A stretch of 64,000 bases of DNA. Origin: Liopterus haemorrhoidalis. Lineage: Eukaryota > Arthropoda > Insecta > Coleoptera > Dytiscidae. The stretch covers positions 55,287,201 through 55,351,200 of the forward strand of contig OZ020616.1 of NCBI GenBank assembly GCA_963971575.1. Reading direction: 5' to 3'. The number at the start of each line of letters is the position of its first letter. Within the stretch, counting starts at the first letter, position 1. A program made the position numbers and the translations under genes. Below the pieces are notes generated by a model. It ran no database searches. It had not been told where the DNA came from and was given only the letters and a program-made list of their open reading frames with translations. Below are positions 52,151 to 62,055 of this stretch, piece by piece.

Positions 52151-53630
52151 GGTACTAGTGACAGATGTAAAAACAAAAAATCACTATAGACTATAATTTG
52201 AATACATTTGTTATAAATATTTACAATACAATTATTTTAGTTATGAAAAAATATTTTAGAATTTTTAGGTTTATAATCTGCAGATGCAATTTAATAATAT
52301 CGTATTTTTTTACGTAAATTTTCGTCCAAAACATAATTACTCCATAATGTACACCGTTCCAAAATTTTAAATATTTCTGCAAAATATGCTAACACTTTTT
52401 CAGAAACAGCACGTACTTTTTCCCATCCCACCATCTTTCATATTTGTTGTAACTTGTTTTGTAGAGTATTTTGGATTTATCTGGTAGATGGTATTAACGT
52501 TGCAGCAGAAGCTACTAATTTTGCTGCGTTCTCGATACCTGAAGGAATCTCCGTATAATTTTTCACTAATTTTATTGACTGTAATTTCATTAGCTTATTT
52601 TATGAAATAAGTTATTTCTTTGTAATAAATAAACAATACTAGGCAATCAAATTTCAATTGTAACTGGTCTACTATCAATTTTATTAAAACAATATTAGAA
52701 ATGTCAATTTCGAAAATATTTAATTTTATATTTTTTATGGTTGTAGAAAAAACTTGTATGAAACACTTGCGTAATGAGTTTTAAGTCCACAAAGTGTTGT
52801 CCACCTCGTCGTGGTCTTCGGTGAACATTTTCACGTTTAGAGCCTAAAACACTTCCATTTCGTTACTTGATAAATCTATAAATAATTGGTGAAGTAAATT
52901 TTATCCCAGGGAATCTCTGGATGATTTTCACGGAACCCAAGAGATCCTGGAATAAAGATGAAATACCATTACCTAAGATATTTTTCTTATAATCTTTAAA
53001 TGTGATCGATTTGTAACATTTTTGTTCGCCTGGCACCAAATTTAATTAACTTCATCTGCTAGGCTATAATTGTTTTTTAATTATAAAAATTTTCTTAAAA
53101 GGTCAATTTCGACCCGTCATCTTCACTAGGCAGGTTTACTTCCTCAAGTTTAACTTGTTTCAAAATGTAAACTGATTTTCCAGTTCGTTGACAACCTTGT
53201 CAGAAACAACTATATTATCTTCTGTACATTTCATAGTTTTCAAAAAATAAAAATATTTTAAATATATCTTTTCTTCTTTATTCCACCTGTAACTTCTGAA
53301 GAAGGAACTCAATAGATTCAGTTCTATAAATGGTGAAACATATAATCCAGTTTTACCGTTTGTGGTATCGCATTCCTTTCCACAAGAACAGATTTTTAAG
53401 ATCTTATGATAAAGATCTAACCAACAAAAACTGCAGAATAGTACTGAACATATTGGTAAGAATAGGCACTGTCTTTGATTTGTAAAAATAATTCTAAATG
53501 AATCATTAAAAATAATTACAACTTAGTGTTTACTTTTAATTTGATGTACAATTTATTTTATCTTCCTCCTGGAGTATCATTTTTCCTTAATACTAAAGCT
53601 GTCATGTGGGCAAAAGGTCAGAAAGAACGT
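52151..53630. other. AT-rich spacer upstream of the host gene
   Basis: A weakly coding-looking minus-strand stretch at 52380-52600 (ASGIENAAKLVASAATLIP-like; VGWEKVRAVSEKVLAYFAEI) resembles no family I can name. The rest shows no structure. If the gene has an upstream exon, this is intronic. Confidence 0.3.
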
Positions 53631-53780
53631 CAGTAACGGACTGGCAAAATTTCCGGCCCTGGAAAATTGGAATATATCCCCCATGGGGTCAAGTTCCTCA
53701 TTGATTCCTGAAATCGATCCTGTTGGAACTGGTCCACCGGGAAATTGTCCGGTGTTCTGGCAGGCCAGGCTGCCTCTGAA
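53631..53780. mobile_element. Short hAT-like miniature element
   Basis: CAGTAACGGACTGGC at the left and GCCAGGCTGCCTCTG at the right (inverted: CAGAGGCAGCCTGGC) are hAT-style ends. Inner GGCC/CCGG-rich inverted pairs (TTTCCGGCCC, GGGAAATTGTCCGG) support it. No clean 8-bp duplication. Confidence 0.45.
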
Positions 53781-53931
53781 ACACGGGAAAGAACAGAATT
53801 TAAGTAATTACAAGAAAATGTTTGTCACTTGAAAAGTGGGAGGTGCAAATATTAATTTACAGAAGTGTCTATTCAATATTTTTCAATGAGTTATTTAATA
53901 CATTTATTTTATTGTGTATTGAAGTGTACTA

Positions 53932-53955
53932 ATGTTGTTTTTTTTTTCTTTTCAG
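53932..53955 (+). promoter_or_regulatory. 3' splice site (polypyrimidine tract and AG)
   Basis: TAATGTTG followed by a T-run and TTCTTTTCAG ends at 53955. It lies immediately before CCACTG and ATG, so the coding exon is probably preceded by an intron and a non-coding exon farther upstream. The open frame upstream of the AG (FFFSFQPL) is just the pyrimidine tract read as Phe codons. Confidence 0.7.
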
Positions 53956-53961
53956 CCACTG

Positions 53962-54990
53962 ATGTGCTCTATAAGTATAATGCCAGCTGACTACGAGATG
54001 CTAATTTCCCATAGCCCACCAGTTTTTAGTCATAGTCCCCCCACAAGCTTCCTCTCCAACTATTCACCATATCGTCTCCACTGTGACAACTATACCCGCA
54101 CCTTTACAAGAGGGAACCAGCACAAACCATCACCACCATCTTCATTATCCTTCTACCATGATTCAATCAGTGAAACACCATCACCAATCAGACCATGTCT
54201 GGTTTCAAGAGATATGGATAGTGATGAAGACCCCATCAGCCCAACAAAGTTGAAAAAGAGAGTGGTATTTGCTGATGATAAAGGAATGAGTTTAACTCAT
54301 GTAAGATTTATGACAGAACCTTCAAGTGTACCTCCTCTTTGGAGCAGTAGATTTCTTGCCCAAGTTACTAAGGGTTTATCTGCTGAAGTTTCGCCTGAAC
54401 CTTGGGAGGTAACTTTCCCACAACCAGCTTCAGATTATGTTGACTTTAGAAGAAAACTCGATCAGGAAAAGGTTTCACTTGAAAATGTTATTGTTAAAGA
54501 ATCAGAAGAAAGTGTATTGGGAACTATTAAAGTTAAAAATTTGTCTTTTCATAAAGAAGTTGTTGTTAGATCAACATCAGATGATTGGAGAACCAGCGAA
54601 GATACCTACTGCAAGTTTGTAATCAACAATCCAGGACTTCAATCAAACAGTGGACATTACATCCTTTATGATACCTTTTCCTTTCGTTTGACTTTACCAC
54701 CAAAATCAAAACGTATCGAATTCTGTGTTTGTTTTCGTTGCAATGAAGATGAGTTCTGGGATAATAATGATGGAAAAAATTATATTTTACTCAAAAAAGT
54801 ACATATGGGAATGCACAAATCTCATTCTGCTGATGAAATAACAGATCAACCAAAAATACAAAAATCTCTCAGCGATTCTAATGAGTTGATGAAAAATTTA
54901 AAATGTGCAGATGCTTTACAGGCAAAATTGGAAAGTTGGTCTGAATTTGCCAGTTGGACACATTTAGAAAATAATACACCTTACTGGTGA
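53962..54990 (+). CDS. Protein phosphatase 1 glycogen-targeting subunit (PPP1R3-type, CBM21)
   Basis: A 342-residue protein in one exon. It brings protein phosphatase 1 to glycogen particles, where PP1 dephosphorylates glycogen synthase and phosphorylase (family knowledge). Residues 1-95 form a Ser/Pro-rich N-terminus (MPADYEMLISHSPPVFSHSP). KKRVVFAD at about 98-105 is the RVxF docking motif for PP1. The CBM21 domain spans about 158-279: VSLENVIVKESEESVLGTIK, VKNLSFHKEVVVR, SHYIL-like GHYILYDTFSFRL, CVCFRCNEDEFWDNNDGKNY. The W-DNN-G-x-NY signature is the glycogen-binding and domain hallmark. The C-terminal 60 residues (SLSDSNELMKNL, ESWSEFASWTHLENN) are insect-like but unassigned. The start was chosen at ATG 53962, just after the splice acceptor; the Met of MPADYE seven codons on is an alternative. 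No frame damage. It corresponds to the Drosophila glycogen-binding subunit group (Gbs-70E/76A); which one is not decided. Confidence 0.93.
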   Translation: MCSISIMPADYEMLISHSPPVFSHSPPTSFLSNYSPYRLHCDNYTRTFTRGNQHKPSPPSSLSFYHDSISETPSPIRPCLVSRDMDSDEDPISPTKLKKRVVFADDKGMSLTHVRFMTEPSSVPPLWSSRFLAQVTKGLSAEVSPEPWEVTFPQPASDYVDFRRKLDQEKVSLENVIVKESEESVLGTIKVKNLSFHKEVVVRSTSDDWRTSEDTYCKFVINNPGLQSNSGHYILYDTFSFRLTLPPKSKRIEFCVCFRCNEDEFWDNNDGKNYILLKKVHMGMHKSHSADEITDQPKIQKSLSDSNELMKNLKCADALQAKLESWSEFASWTHLENNTPYW

Positions 54991-55500
54991 TTTTTGTATG
55001 AAGTCTTTGAGGTTCGTTTCATATTATTTATTGCTGTACCATGTGCTGGCTTCAGAGGAATTCGATCCTAATGGAGAATATTGGTGTATCTGAAGGTAAA
55101 TATTTTCATAACTTGTTTTTAAGGACGTAATATGACCTTACCAAAAAAATAACTAGGAAGTAATCACTACTGCATTCATTTTTTTAAATATCTAAAGCAA
55201 TTACCTCCTTTTGTATATAACAATCATGTTAAAGTATTATAAAGTAGTTCCCATTTTCAACATCTAAAGCTATTTGTACATTTAAGGCCATAAGTTGTTT
55301 ATTAGATGTTTTTTTTTACTTGGATAATTTTTTGCTGTATTTTGTAAGAACTGATATATAAATTATCCAGTACTCGTCGAACTGTCCAACTTAATGGCTC
55401 AAGTTCTCGATATTTCTGTTGCCTAAACTGTTCTACTACCGACGCATCATAAAATAAGACAGTACTGTTTTGTCAATCAATTTTTTTACCTCTCGCCAGT
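54991..55500 (+). other. Probable 3' UTR and AT-rich flank of the PP1 subunit gene
   Basis: No further exon is recognisable after the stop at 54988-54990. ATT-rich sequence (CATATTATTTATTGC) is typical of insect 3' UTRs. The polyadenylation site cannot be placed with confidence. Confidence 0.4.
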
Positions 55501-55977
55501 TCATCTTGCTAATTGCTCTTTCCAGTTATCTTATACATGGTAATAGATATCTTTCTCTCTATTTTTCGAATTCTTCCTATTAGACAACTAATATTCTTTT
55601 CTAGATCTTTCCAATTTTCTATGTTCCACAATACCAAATTCTGTTCTATAGGTTCCTTTGATGTTTCAACGCTCGTTCTGGTATTTCTCTTGCGATGTAT
55701 TGACTGAGAGGTCTTCTCCCTTCTAGATTTGTCATCTTTCGTCCTCATCAATTGTCTTATTCACTGTCTACCTCTTATTTTTTGTGTATTTCCACAGTAC
55801 CAATATCAATCAATAATATCTTTATCCTTGCCTTTCGGCCTCGAATTAGAATACATTATTTTCTTTTATCTACATTCTAAAATATGTTTATGAACTAAAT
55901 ATCCCAATTAAATCTTCTTAACTCTAACAAAAATATAAATAACTAACAAGAAATTTTATAACTACGAAAATAAACTA
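55501..55977. other. AT-rich sequence with a lysine-rich minus-strand frame
   Basis: The minus frame at 55751-55509 (KDDKSRREKTSQSIHRKRNT) is charged and may be more of the adjoining retroelement's 3' region; no motif confirms this. Confidence 0.3.
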
Positions 55978-56760
55978 AAAAAAATGGTTAAGTAGTATTT
56001 TATTTCGTCTGGAACGTATAGTCTTTCTTTGAATTTGCTCGAGTTCGGCTTGTTTTGACTCTTGTCATCCATTCTATGCCGCTTCCTGCCTCCTCCAAGA
56101 TTTTTTCCAACCGTGCGGGTTCTTCCCCTATTTCTGGACAGCATCTTAAGTGATTCAAGGTTTCTGGTTGTTCTCTACATGTCCGGCACTTCTTCTCTTC
56201 TTCATCCCTCCAAAATTGATTGGAGGTCGCCTCGTTCCCGCATCTGAATCTGGCAATCATCTTCTGGTGTCTATTATTGTCTCACAAGTATCTTGGTAAT
56301 GTTTCGCCTTGTATCTTCTGGTAGTCTTCATTGTATCTTGTTTTGTCTATTCTGTTCTGTCTTTCTTGGACCTGTACTTCCTTGTTTCTGTCCATCCTTT
56401 GCAGGTAATCCTCGACTTCTTCCTGCATTTTCCTTACTTCCTTCAGGCCATATCCATTTCTTTCATACTACTTTCTTCTCTCTGTTCCCCAACTTGTTTG
56501 CGTGTTCTTTTCCATTTCCTTCCTGCATTCTCTCAGAATTTCGCTGCAGCTTAGTCTGATCTTATGCTCGAATTTTGCTGCTCTGGCTCCGGTGTTGACT
56601 CTGATTTTGTCCCGTTTTGTTTCTGCTAGCACTATATAGCCGGGAGTCTGTCCGTCTAGCTGTAGCGTCCATTCGATGTAATTCTCTTGTGTTCTTTCTA
56701 TATCTTCCACAGTACTAATTAGTTTCCTTTATGGAAGTAATATTTTGCCTTCCGAGATCT
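55978..56760 (-). pseudogene. C-terminal part of an R1-like non-LTR retrotransposon
   Basis: Minus-strand blocks in order: EDIERTQENYIEWTLQLDGQ, TPGYIVLAETKRDKIRVNTG, ARAAKFEHKIRLSCSEILRE, a frame change, GLKEVRKMQEEVEDYLQRMD. Then comes MIARFRCGNEATSNQFWRDE, KKCRTCREQPETLNHLRCCP (CCHC-like zinc knuckle: C-x2-C, H, C) and IEWMTRVKTSRTRANSKK. ARFRCGNE followed by the Cys/His motif is the recurrent C-terminus of R1/Tad-like insect elements. The RT and endonuclease are missing and there are at least two frame breaks. It lies antisense about 1 kb downstream of the PP1 subunit gene. Confidence 0.7.
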
Positions 56761-57600
56761 GTCTTACATCCTTATAACGTGTCCTATTAACAGCCTCTTA
56801 TTTCCTGTGTACTACCACAATAAAGATTTCATTAAATATAACAGTATTTAAGTTAAGGTTATTAAAAAGGTGAACCAGATCACCTTTTTAATTCTAATAA
56901 ATTATTAATTTTGGATAATTACCTTCGTTTTTCTGTTTTGAGATCGTATAGTTATTAATTATGACAACCTTGAATAAGTAGAGGTCGTAATAATTTAATT
57001 TTTGATTGTAAAAAATTGTATAATTATACAATGGCGCCTACAATTTGCCAATTTTGTATTACATAAATTATTGCGTCAAAACTAATAATTTAACATAATA
57101 GTTTCGCGGAAATCCGATTTTTTAAATCCGTTTATTTGCCGGAAACCTTATTTTTTCATTAGTTATTATAGAACACTGGCTTATTTCTTGTTGTGGAAGT
57201 CATGGGTTATCGGTCAGTTGATAAAAATTCTATTTTTTCCTTTAATGTTAGTGTTGGTTTTTTCCATTCGACTATTTTTAGATAGGACGATTTCTAACAA
57301 TGTAATCGATATTAATAATGTATATTTACTCAGAATGTCAAGGAAAAACCTATTTTAAGCAGTTATTAATTTTTTTATTGGGTTGTTAACAAATTTTTGT
57401 TTACAAGTAAATTATTGGACAAAATTCAACGCAGTTCGAATCAGTTTTTAGGATTTCGCCGGTATAAAATAATATATCGTTGCTTTATTGCAGGCGTGTC
57501 AATTAATTTTTTAATGTAGCTGCAAAAGCCGCTTCCTACAGATTTACTATTGATGTGAGTTTAATATTTCAGATGACGCAAAGTCATCTGAAACATATGG
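56761..57600. other. AT-rich spacer
   Basis: No gene or element recognised. Confidence 0.4.
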
Positions 57601-57729
57601 TGATAGCTAAATGGCAACATGGTTGGAACAGCATAAAAAACATGTATCAATTTTAAATTAAAAAACACACTACCGTAGCCAATAAATACAAAAAATCCGT
57701 AACATTACTAGCCATATTTTAGCTATGAA

Positions 57730-57860
57730 TTAAAAAAATAATTTTGTCAAAAACACAAAAACTGCACGAAATCTGATCAAAAATTTTTCTCGTACGTTCC
57801 CGGTTTAGATCAATGTACATTATTTAGAATTTTTTCAGATCAGTTTAACGCTACGTACAA
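57730..57860 (-). mobile_element. Family Y fragment, inverted
   Basis: On the minus strand: GATTTCGTGCAG, then CTGATCTGAAAAAATTCTAA and AATGTACATTGATCTAAACC resemble the Y left half around GTAATGTACATTG and TTTTTGATCAGAT. Diverged. Confidence 0.45.
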
Positions 57861-57889
57861 CCCCCAGAGATTATTAGTTTCGTATACAA

Positions 57890-58560
57890 AACTAACAATC
57901 TGAAATAAAATTAGTGACAATCTATACATCAAATTTTGCACAGAATTTTTGTCTATCTAATAGGATATTTTTGATTGTAGAAAAAATTATTGTGAAAATG
58001 TTATTGCTAAATAACTTAATAATAGGTACTACACAACAATGTTCTGTAATTTTTTAAATATATTTGTGGGTTTCAAATAATATATTTATATAATTTTGTG
58101 TAGAAATGTTCAAATAATACGTCAACATTTTTTTCGACATGATTGTTTATAGTTTAGTGCCTTCGTCGAAAAATATTATACTTGATGATAATGAAATGCC
58201 ACTTGGTACAAGTATTCTTTATATAAAATGAAACATTTCTATCCGCCCCACCTATATTGAGAACCGAGGCAGATTCGAGGTGGCGGCAAAAGTAGATTGC
58301 CAAGTACAATAACTATAAGTAATTTTCACAATAGAACAAATTATCTCCAAACATATTTGTAGAATGAAGCTTTAGCTACAATTTGCCGCATGGTACACAA
58401 ATATGCGTCGAATGGTTTACAAGATGGCGTCTATAACGCATGTTGTTTATTTACAATTATACGACAGTTCTTTTGACAATTAAAAATATCCTATTAGGTA
58501 GATAAAAATTCGGTGAAAATTTTGATGTATAGATTGTTACTAATTTTATTTAGTCTTTTA
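57890..58560. mobile_element. Family Z inverted-repeat element
   Basis: The left arm (57905-57978: AAAATTAGTGACAATCTATA, TCTATCTAATAGGATATTTT) is inverted at 58487-58560 (AAAATATCCTATTAGGTAGA, TATAGATTGTTACTAATTTT) with modest divergence. The central part includes AACAATGTTCTGTAATTTTT and ACTTGATGATAATGAAATGC. Supplies the empty sites for the two insertions in the copy at 32385-33440. Confidence 0.7.
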
Positions 58561-58760
58561 ATAAGTTTACGTTAGTCTTCTATAGGAAACTGTACGGTTG
58601 TGCGCACCCTTAATCAACCCCTTTGCCTTAAATCATTTTTTAAAGTTAATTTTTGGAAAAAATTAACTTATTAAAATTTAAAAATTCTAAAAATCTACTG
58701 TAGATGTATATGTAATTTGGTCAATAAATTATTATTATTATTATTATTGCCTTAGTAACA
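58561..58760 (+). mobile_element. 3' end of a non-LTR retroelement with (ATT)n tail
   Basis: GTATATGTAATTTGGTCAAT then AAATT(ATT)n at 58728-58748 is an arthropod non-LTR 3' terminus. No coding part is recognisable upstream, so it is a severely 5'-truncated copy. Confidence 0.45.
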
Positions 58761-59392
58761 AAGACCATAAACGTGAAATTAAAAAAAATAAACATTTTTT
58801 TTCTGTAGTAAAATCAACGTGGCATTGTTTCTATTTAATAGTACTATTCAATGAATTGGCGTACTCTATGAGTGTAGATAACCTTGCTCGTGAAAATCCA
58901 TTCTGTCCGGGTTTACGCATACGCACTGTAACACGCAATGTGAAATGCTTTTGCGGAAATTCCTACGTGACGTTTTCCATGCGATGCCGGCCGGCGAATT
59001 CGCGATCAATACCCGGCAAAACAACCCTGATTTTCAAGTTCCTTGTTAGGGAACAAGAACGCGTTAAAAGGGATGAAAACTAAGGGAGATAGAACAGTTC
59101 GAAACAAAACTAAACTTGATATTAACTAAAATTTGTTAATACTAACTAAAGTTTTTTTTATGCGCTGTGTTTTGATTAGCTGCAGTTTGTAAACACAGCT
59201 GATGCATCCAAATTGATGAATGAAACTATTGAATGAAATATTTTTGAGAAATTAATGTTTTGACATCATCGCGATGTTCAAATATATGGTATAGTTCAGT
59301 GTTTCACAACCGGTGGTCCGCGGACTACTGGTGGTCCTTATATAGATATTTTTTTTTTATAAATTATTATTTTTGAGATTTTTTGGTCATTT
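58761..59392. other. Spacer with a GC-richer patch and a hAT end
   Basis: 58890-59080 is GC-richer with an open frame (76 residues) but no domain. CAGTGTTTCACAACCGGTGG at about 59300, followed by TCCGCGGACTAC, is a hAT left terminus whose body is replaced by Y copy E. Confidence 0.35.
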
Positions 59393-60269
59393 TTAGGGTT
59401 TTGTAGGGATGACCAAAAAACCATTATACCGTCATTTTATCATCTGTCTGTCTGTCTGTTCGGTAAAAATTGTAGCCAAACGGCTAAACCTAAAGAGTTG
59501 AAATTTGGCATGCTTATACAACTCTTTGACCCGCACATAGGAAAAATACTAAAACATCTAAAAAACATATCCCCCTAAAAATATAAACAAAAATGTGCTC
59601 ATCAAAAACAATTTTTTTTTTTTTTAATTCTGAGTAGGGTATCAAATGAAAGCCCTTAGTACGTGGATTAACGATCAAATTTTTATTTTTGCAAAATAAA
59701 TTATTTTGATGCAATTTTTGCCAAAATTGTGCAAAAAAAATTTTGTCCTACACCCTGTAGCCCAGATGGTTTAAACTAAAAATCTAAAAAAATTCTAAGT
59801 AATGTATATTGGTGTGAACCGAAATAGTACAACAGGAATTTTTGATCAGATTATGTTTTCGGAAAATAACGCATTTTTTGAGAAATGTAAGACACCCACT
59901 TGCAAGGCGTACGATAGCGTAGTGGTTAGAGCACTGGTGTCGTAAGCTAAAACTCGCTGGTAACGAAGGGTTTCGAGTACGTGAGTTTTATTTTTTCTGT
60001 TTTTTTTTTTTGCATTTTTATTATGTTGAAATTATTTTGTCAAAATTCTAGTTATATTTTGACAAATGTTGCATTTAATTTTTAAGAGCGTAAATTTAAT
60101 AACCAGTCTTATTATGTATATGATTAACAGACGATAAATTATTTTAAAAATAGCGTTTATTTTGCAGTGATTACTACAAAGTAAAATTTGTCCTACACAC
60201 TCAGCATGCCGCCTTCACTTATTATATACCTGCGAAACCCTGAAATGTGTGAATATTCACACTACACAT
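59393..60269 (+). mobile_element. Family Y copy E with tRNA-like cassette
   Basis: AGGGTTTTGTAGGGATGACC start, four GTCT units, the full left half (GAAATTTGGCATGCTTATAC; CCTACACCCTGTAGCCCAGA; GATTATGTTTTCGGAAAATA), a tRNA-like module (59905-59994), a shortened right half, and CTCAGCATGCCGCCTTCACT followed by ACCTGCGAAACCCTGAAATG as the end. It lacks the CAGAGGGCGGAAC block. Confidence 0.8.
59905..59994 (+). tRNA. tRNA-like cassette in Y copy E
   Basis: TAGCGTAGTGG is a perfect A box, followed by TTAGAGCAC completing a D arm. CTGGT and GCTAA can pair at four of five positions around the loop GTCGTAA, which would place CGT (Thr) as anticodon with U33 and A37 correct. The downstream part has an insertion, and GGTTTCGAGTAC is only B-box-like. 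T-runs follow from 59997. Sequence unlike the modules in A, B, C and D. Confidence 0.45.
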
Positions 60270-60410
60270 CAATTTTTTTTTCGTAAGAAGACTAGCAACC
60301 TCACTAAAATCCCTTTCCACGATGTTTTTTCTGAACTGCACCTTAAGTTCTTCGTTACTAGAGATGGATCGTTCATGAACGAACCGGCTCACTGAGCCGA
60401 CTCAGTACAC
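60270..60410. other. Short spacer
   Basis: CATGAACGAACCGGCTCACT with GAGCCGACTCAG forms a small inverted pair near 60375-60405. Otherwise unremarkable. Confidence 0.3.
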
Positions 60411-60750
60411 AGAGATATTATTTATCATAACCATGGAAACGTTACATATAAGTATGAAAAAATAGATACAAAATATTTCGAAAACATTTTCTTTTTATCA
60501 AAAAATGTCTCAAATAAAAGTTGTTATTGCTTTTGTAGAAACTTTTGTTAAATACAATTTTTCTAAATATTTTTCTGTTGTTAAATATCCGCAAAAATCT
60601 TAAAATCGACACGTGTAAAGTCCCATTTCTAGTCAACCAATTTTTACCAAAAGTTGATCAACTCGTGTCATTGATGTCAAAAGCTTAAATGTGAAGTTTC
60701 ATAAAAATCCTTTTAGCCGAATTTGCTCTGCACGTGTACACAGACAAGCG

Positions 60751-60793
<43 letters not shown>

Positions 60794-60922
60794 CGACAGA
60801 CATCATGCTAAAAATAGTCAAAACGTTATGTAGGGACCTCAATTCGTGGAGATCCATCGAAATCTCGAAATGTCAAAATTGGTATGATCACAATACCTCC
60901 CTTATATATGTTGGCGGTCGGT
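60411..60922 (+). mobile_element. Family X copy 5 (5'-truncated)
   Basis: Starts within the family (TATTATTTATCATAACCATG), has a long (GACA)n tract at 60750-60797 and ends ATATGTTGGCGGTCGGT before AAAAA. It shows the intact TTATATATGTTGGC site into which the mariner at 15331 inserted in copy 2. Confidence 0.8.
60750..60797 (+). repeat. (GACA)n microsatellite
   Basis: About ten GACA units within X copy 5, the complement of the GTCT tract in reverse-oriented copies. Confidence 0.9.
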
Positions 60923-61930
60923 AAAAACCGGTAGTGATTACGTTGAATAGTTTTCGAATTATAAGAAAAAGATTTTTTTCACACACGAAACCTGCTTCGG
61001 ATTCATCTTCAGGTGTGTCGAAAATCTCGTGAAAATCGATCCATTAATTTTGGTAATGCCAGACAGACAGAAAGACTTTCACATTTATATATAACTAATA
61101 GTATTTTTCTTTGTTTCAGAATTACATACTAACCGTGAATTCAACGTGCCAAAATCTTCAATCCTAAAATGGCTGTAGGATCGAAGTTTCGCTTTGCTTA
61201 GCAATCTACTTATCTTGAAGCGAACCCGTCCTTTTATAAAAAAAACGTCCACTAAATATGGGACATCATAACTGGTGCAATCGCTTGAAAACTCAAGCGA
61301 AGATCTGTGATAGTGTTTTTAAGTCTCAATTAGTGAAAAAGCAAAAAAAAAAATTCTTAACAGAAAAAAAAAATTTTGCTTTAAAAATAAGTGATTGTTT
61401 GATTTTATAAGACTGATGAATTTTATTTTATGTACCTATGATATTTTAATCTCATTTTTAAATTGTGAGAACTTAATTTAAGCTTAATACGAATAGTACA
61501 AATCGACATTAGAATTTTTAAAAGATAGATCTCTTCTTTAAGTATCATTGTGTGTCAATTTTCGCTAGATCTGTAAAATGCTCTCTTTTCCGAGGTCTTC
61601 ACAAGAGCAAAATAAATTTATTTATCAATAAAACATATTATTATTATTAATTAAACAAAATTGATAACAATGTTTTAATTGTTAAGCATATTCTGTTTGA
61701 TAATATGTTTTAAACAGCTGAGTCATTTTAAAAAACATATTTAAAGTGATAGTGTTATTAAATAAATTTATTTATAACTACAGAACGGCCTCGTTTTACA
61801 GCGTTCTTTTAATACGACGATTTTGAATTTAATATCTCGCTGAATTGATTCGAAATACGTCCATTTTATTAAAGATAAGCGTCTACTGTGTCGCTTGTGT
61901 GCAAAGGAGACACCGCAGTCAACGCTTAAA
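60923..61930. other. AT-rich spacer with a retroelement tail
   Basis: 61580-61648 (AAGAGCAAAATAAATTTATT, ATCAATAAAACAT then (ATT)n) is another non-LTR 3' terminus without recognisable coding sequence. Nothing else is seen. Confidence 0.4.
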
Positions 61931-61933
61931 ATT

Positions 61934-62055
61934 GCTGTGTTTTAAATGAGAGTGCGTCTACCAGTCTGCACTGCACGCATAGCACTGTATTACTTGCTGT
62001 GTTTTAAATGATAATGCGTCTATTAACCCGCACTGCAAGCATTGCAGTGCCGCAA
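61934..62055. repeat. Two-unit tandem repeat, about 62 bp
   Basis: Both units start GCTGTGTTTTAAATGA, continue with (G/T)A(G/A)TGCGTCTA and contain GCACTGCA. Moderate divergence. Confidence 0.7.

Noticed and set aside
53932..53961. Upstream ATG at 53932 as start of the PP1 subunit
   Set aside because: The first ten codons are the polypyrimidine tract and AG of a splice acceptor (TTTTTTCTTTTCAG), so they are intronic; ATG at 53962 is the first in the exon.
54437..54622. 61-codon frame inside the PP1 subunit gene
   Set aside because: Out-of-frame shadow of the CBM21 coding sequence.
56293..56559. Plus-strand hydrophobic frames 56293-56559
   Set aside because: Shadows of the minus-strand R1-like coding sequence.
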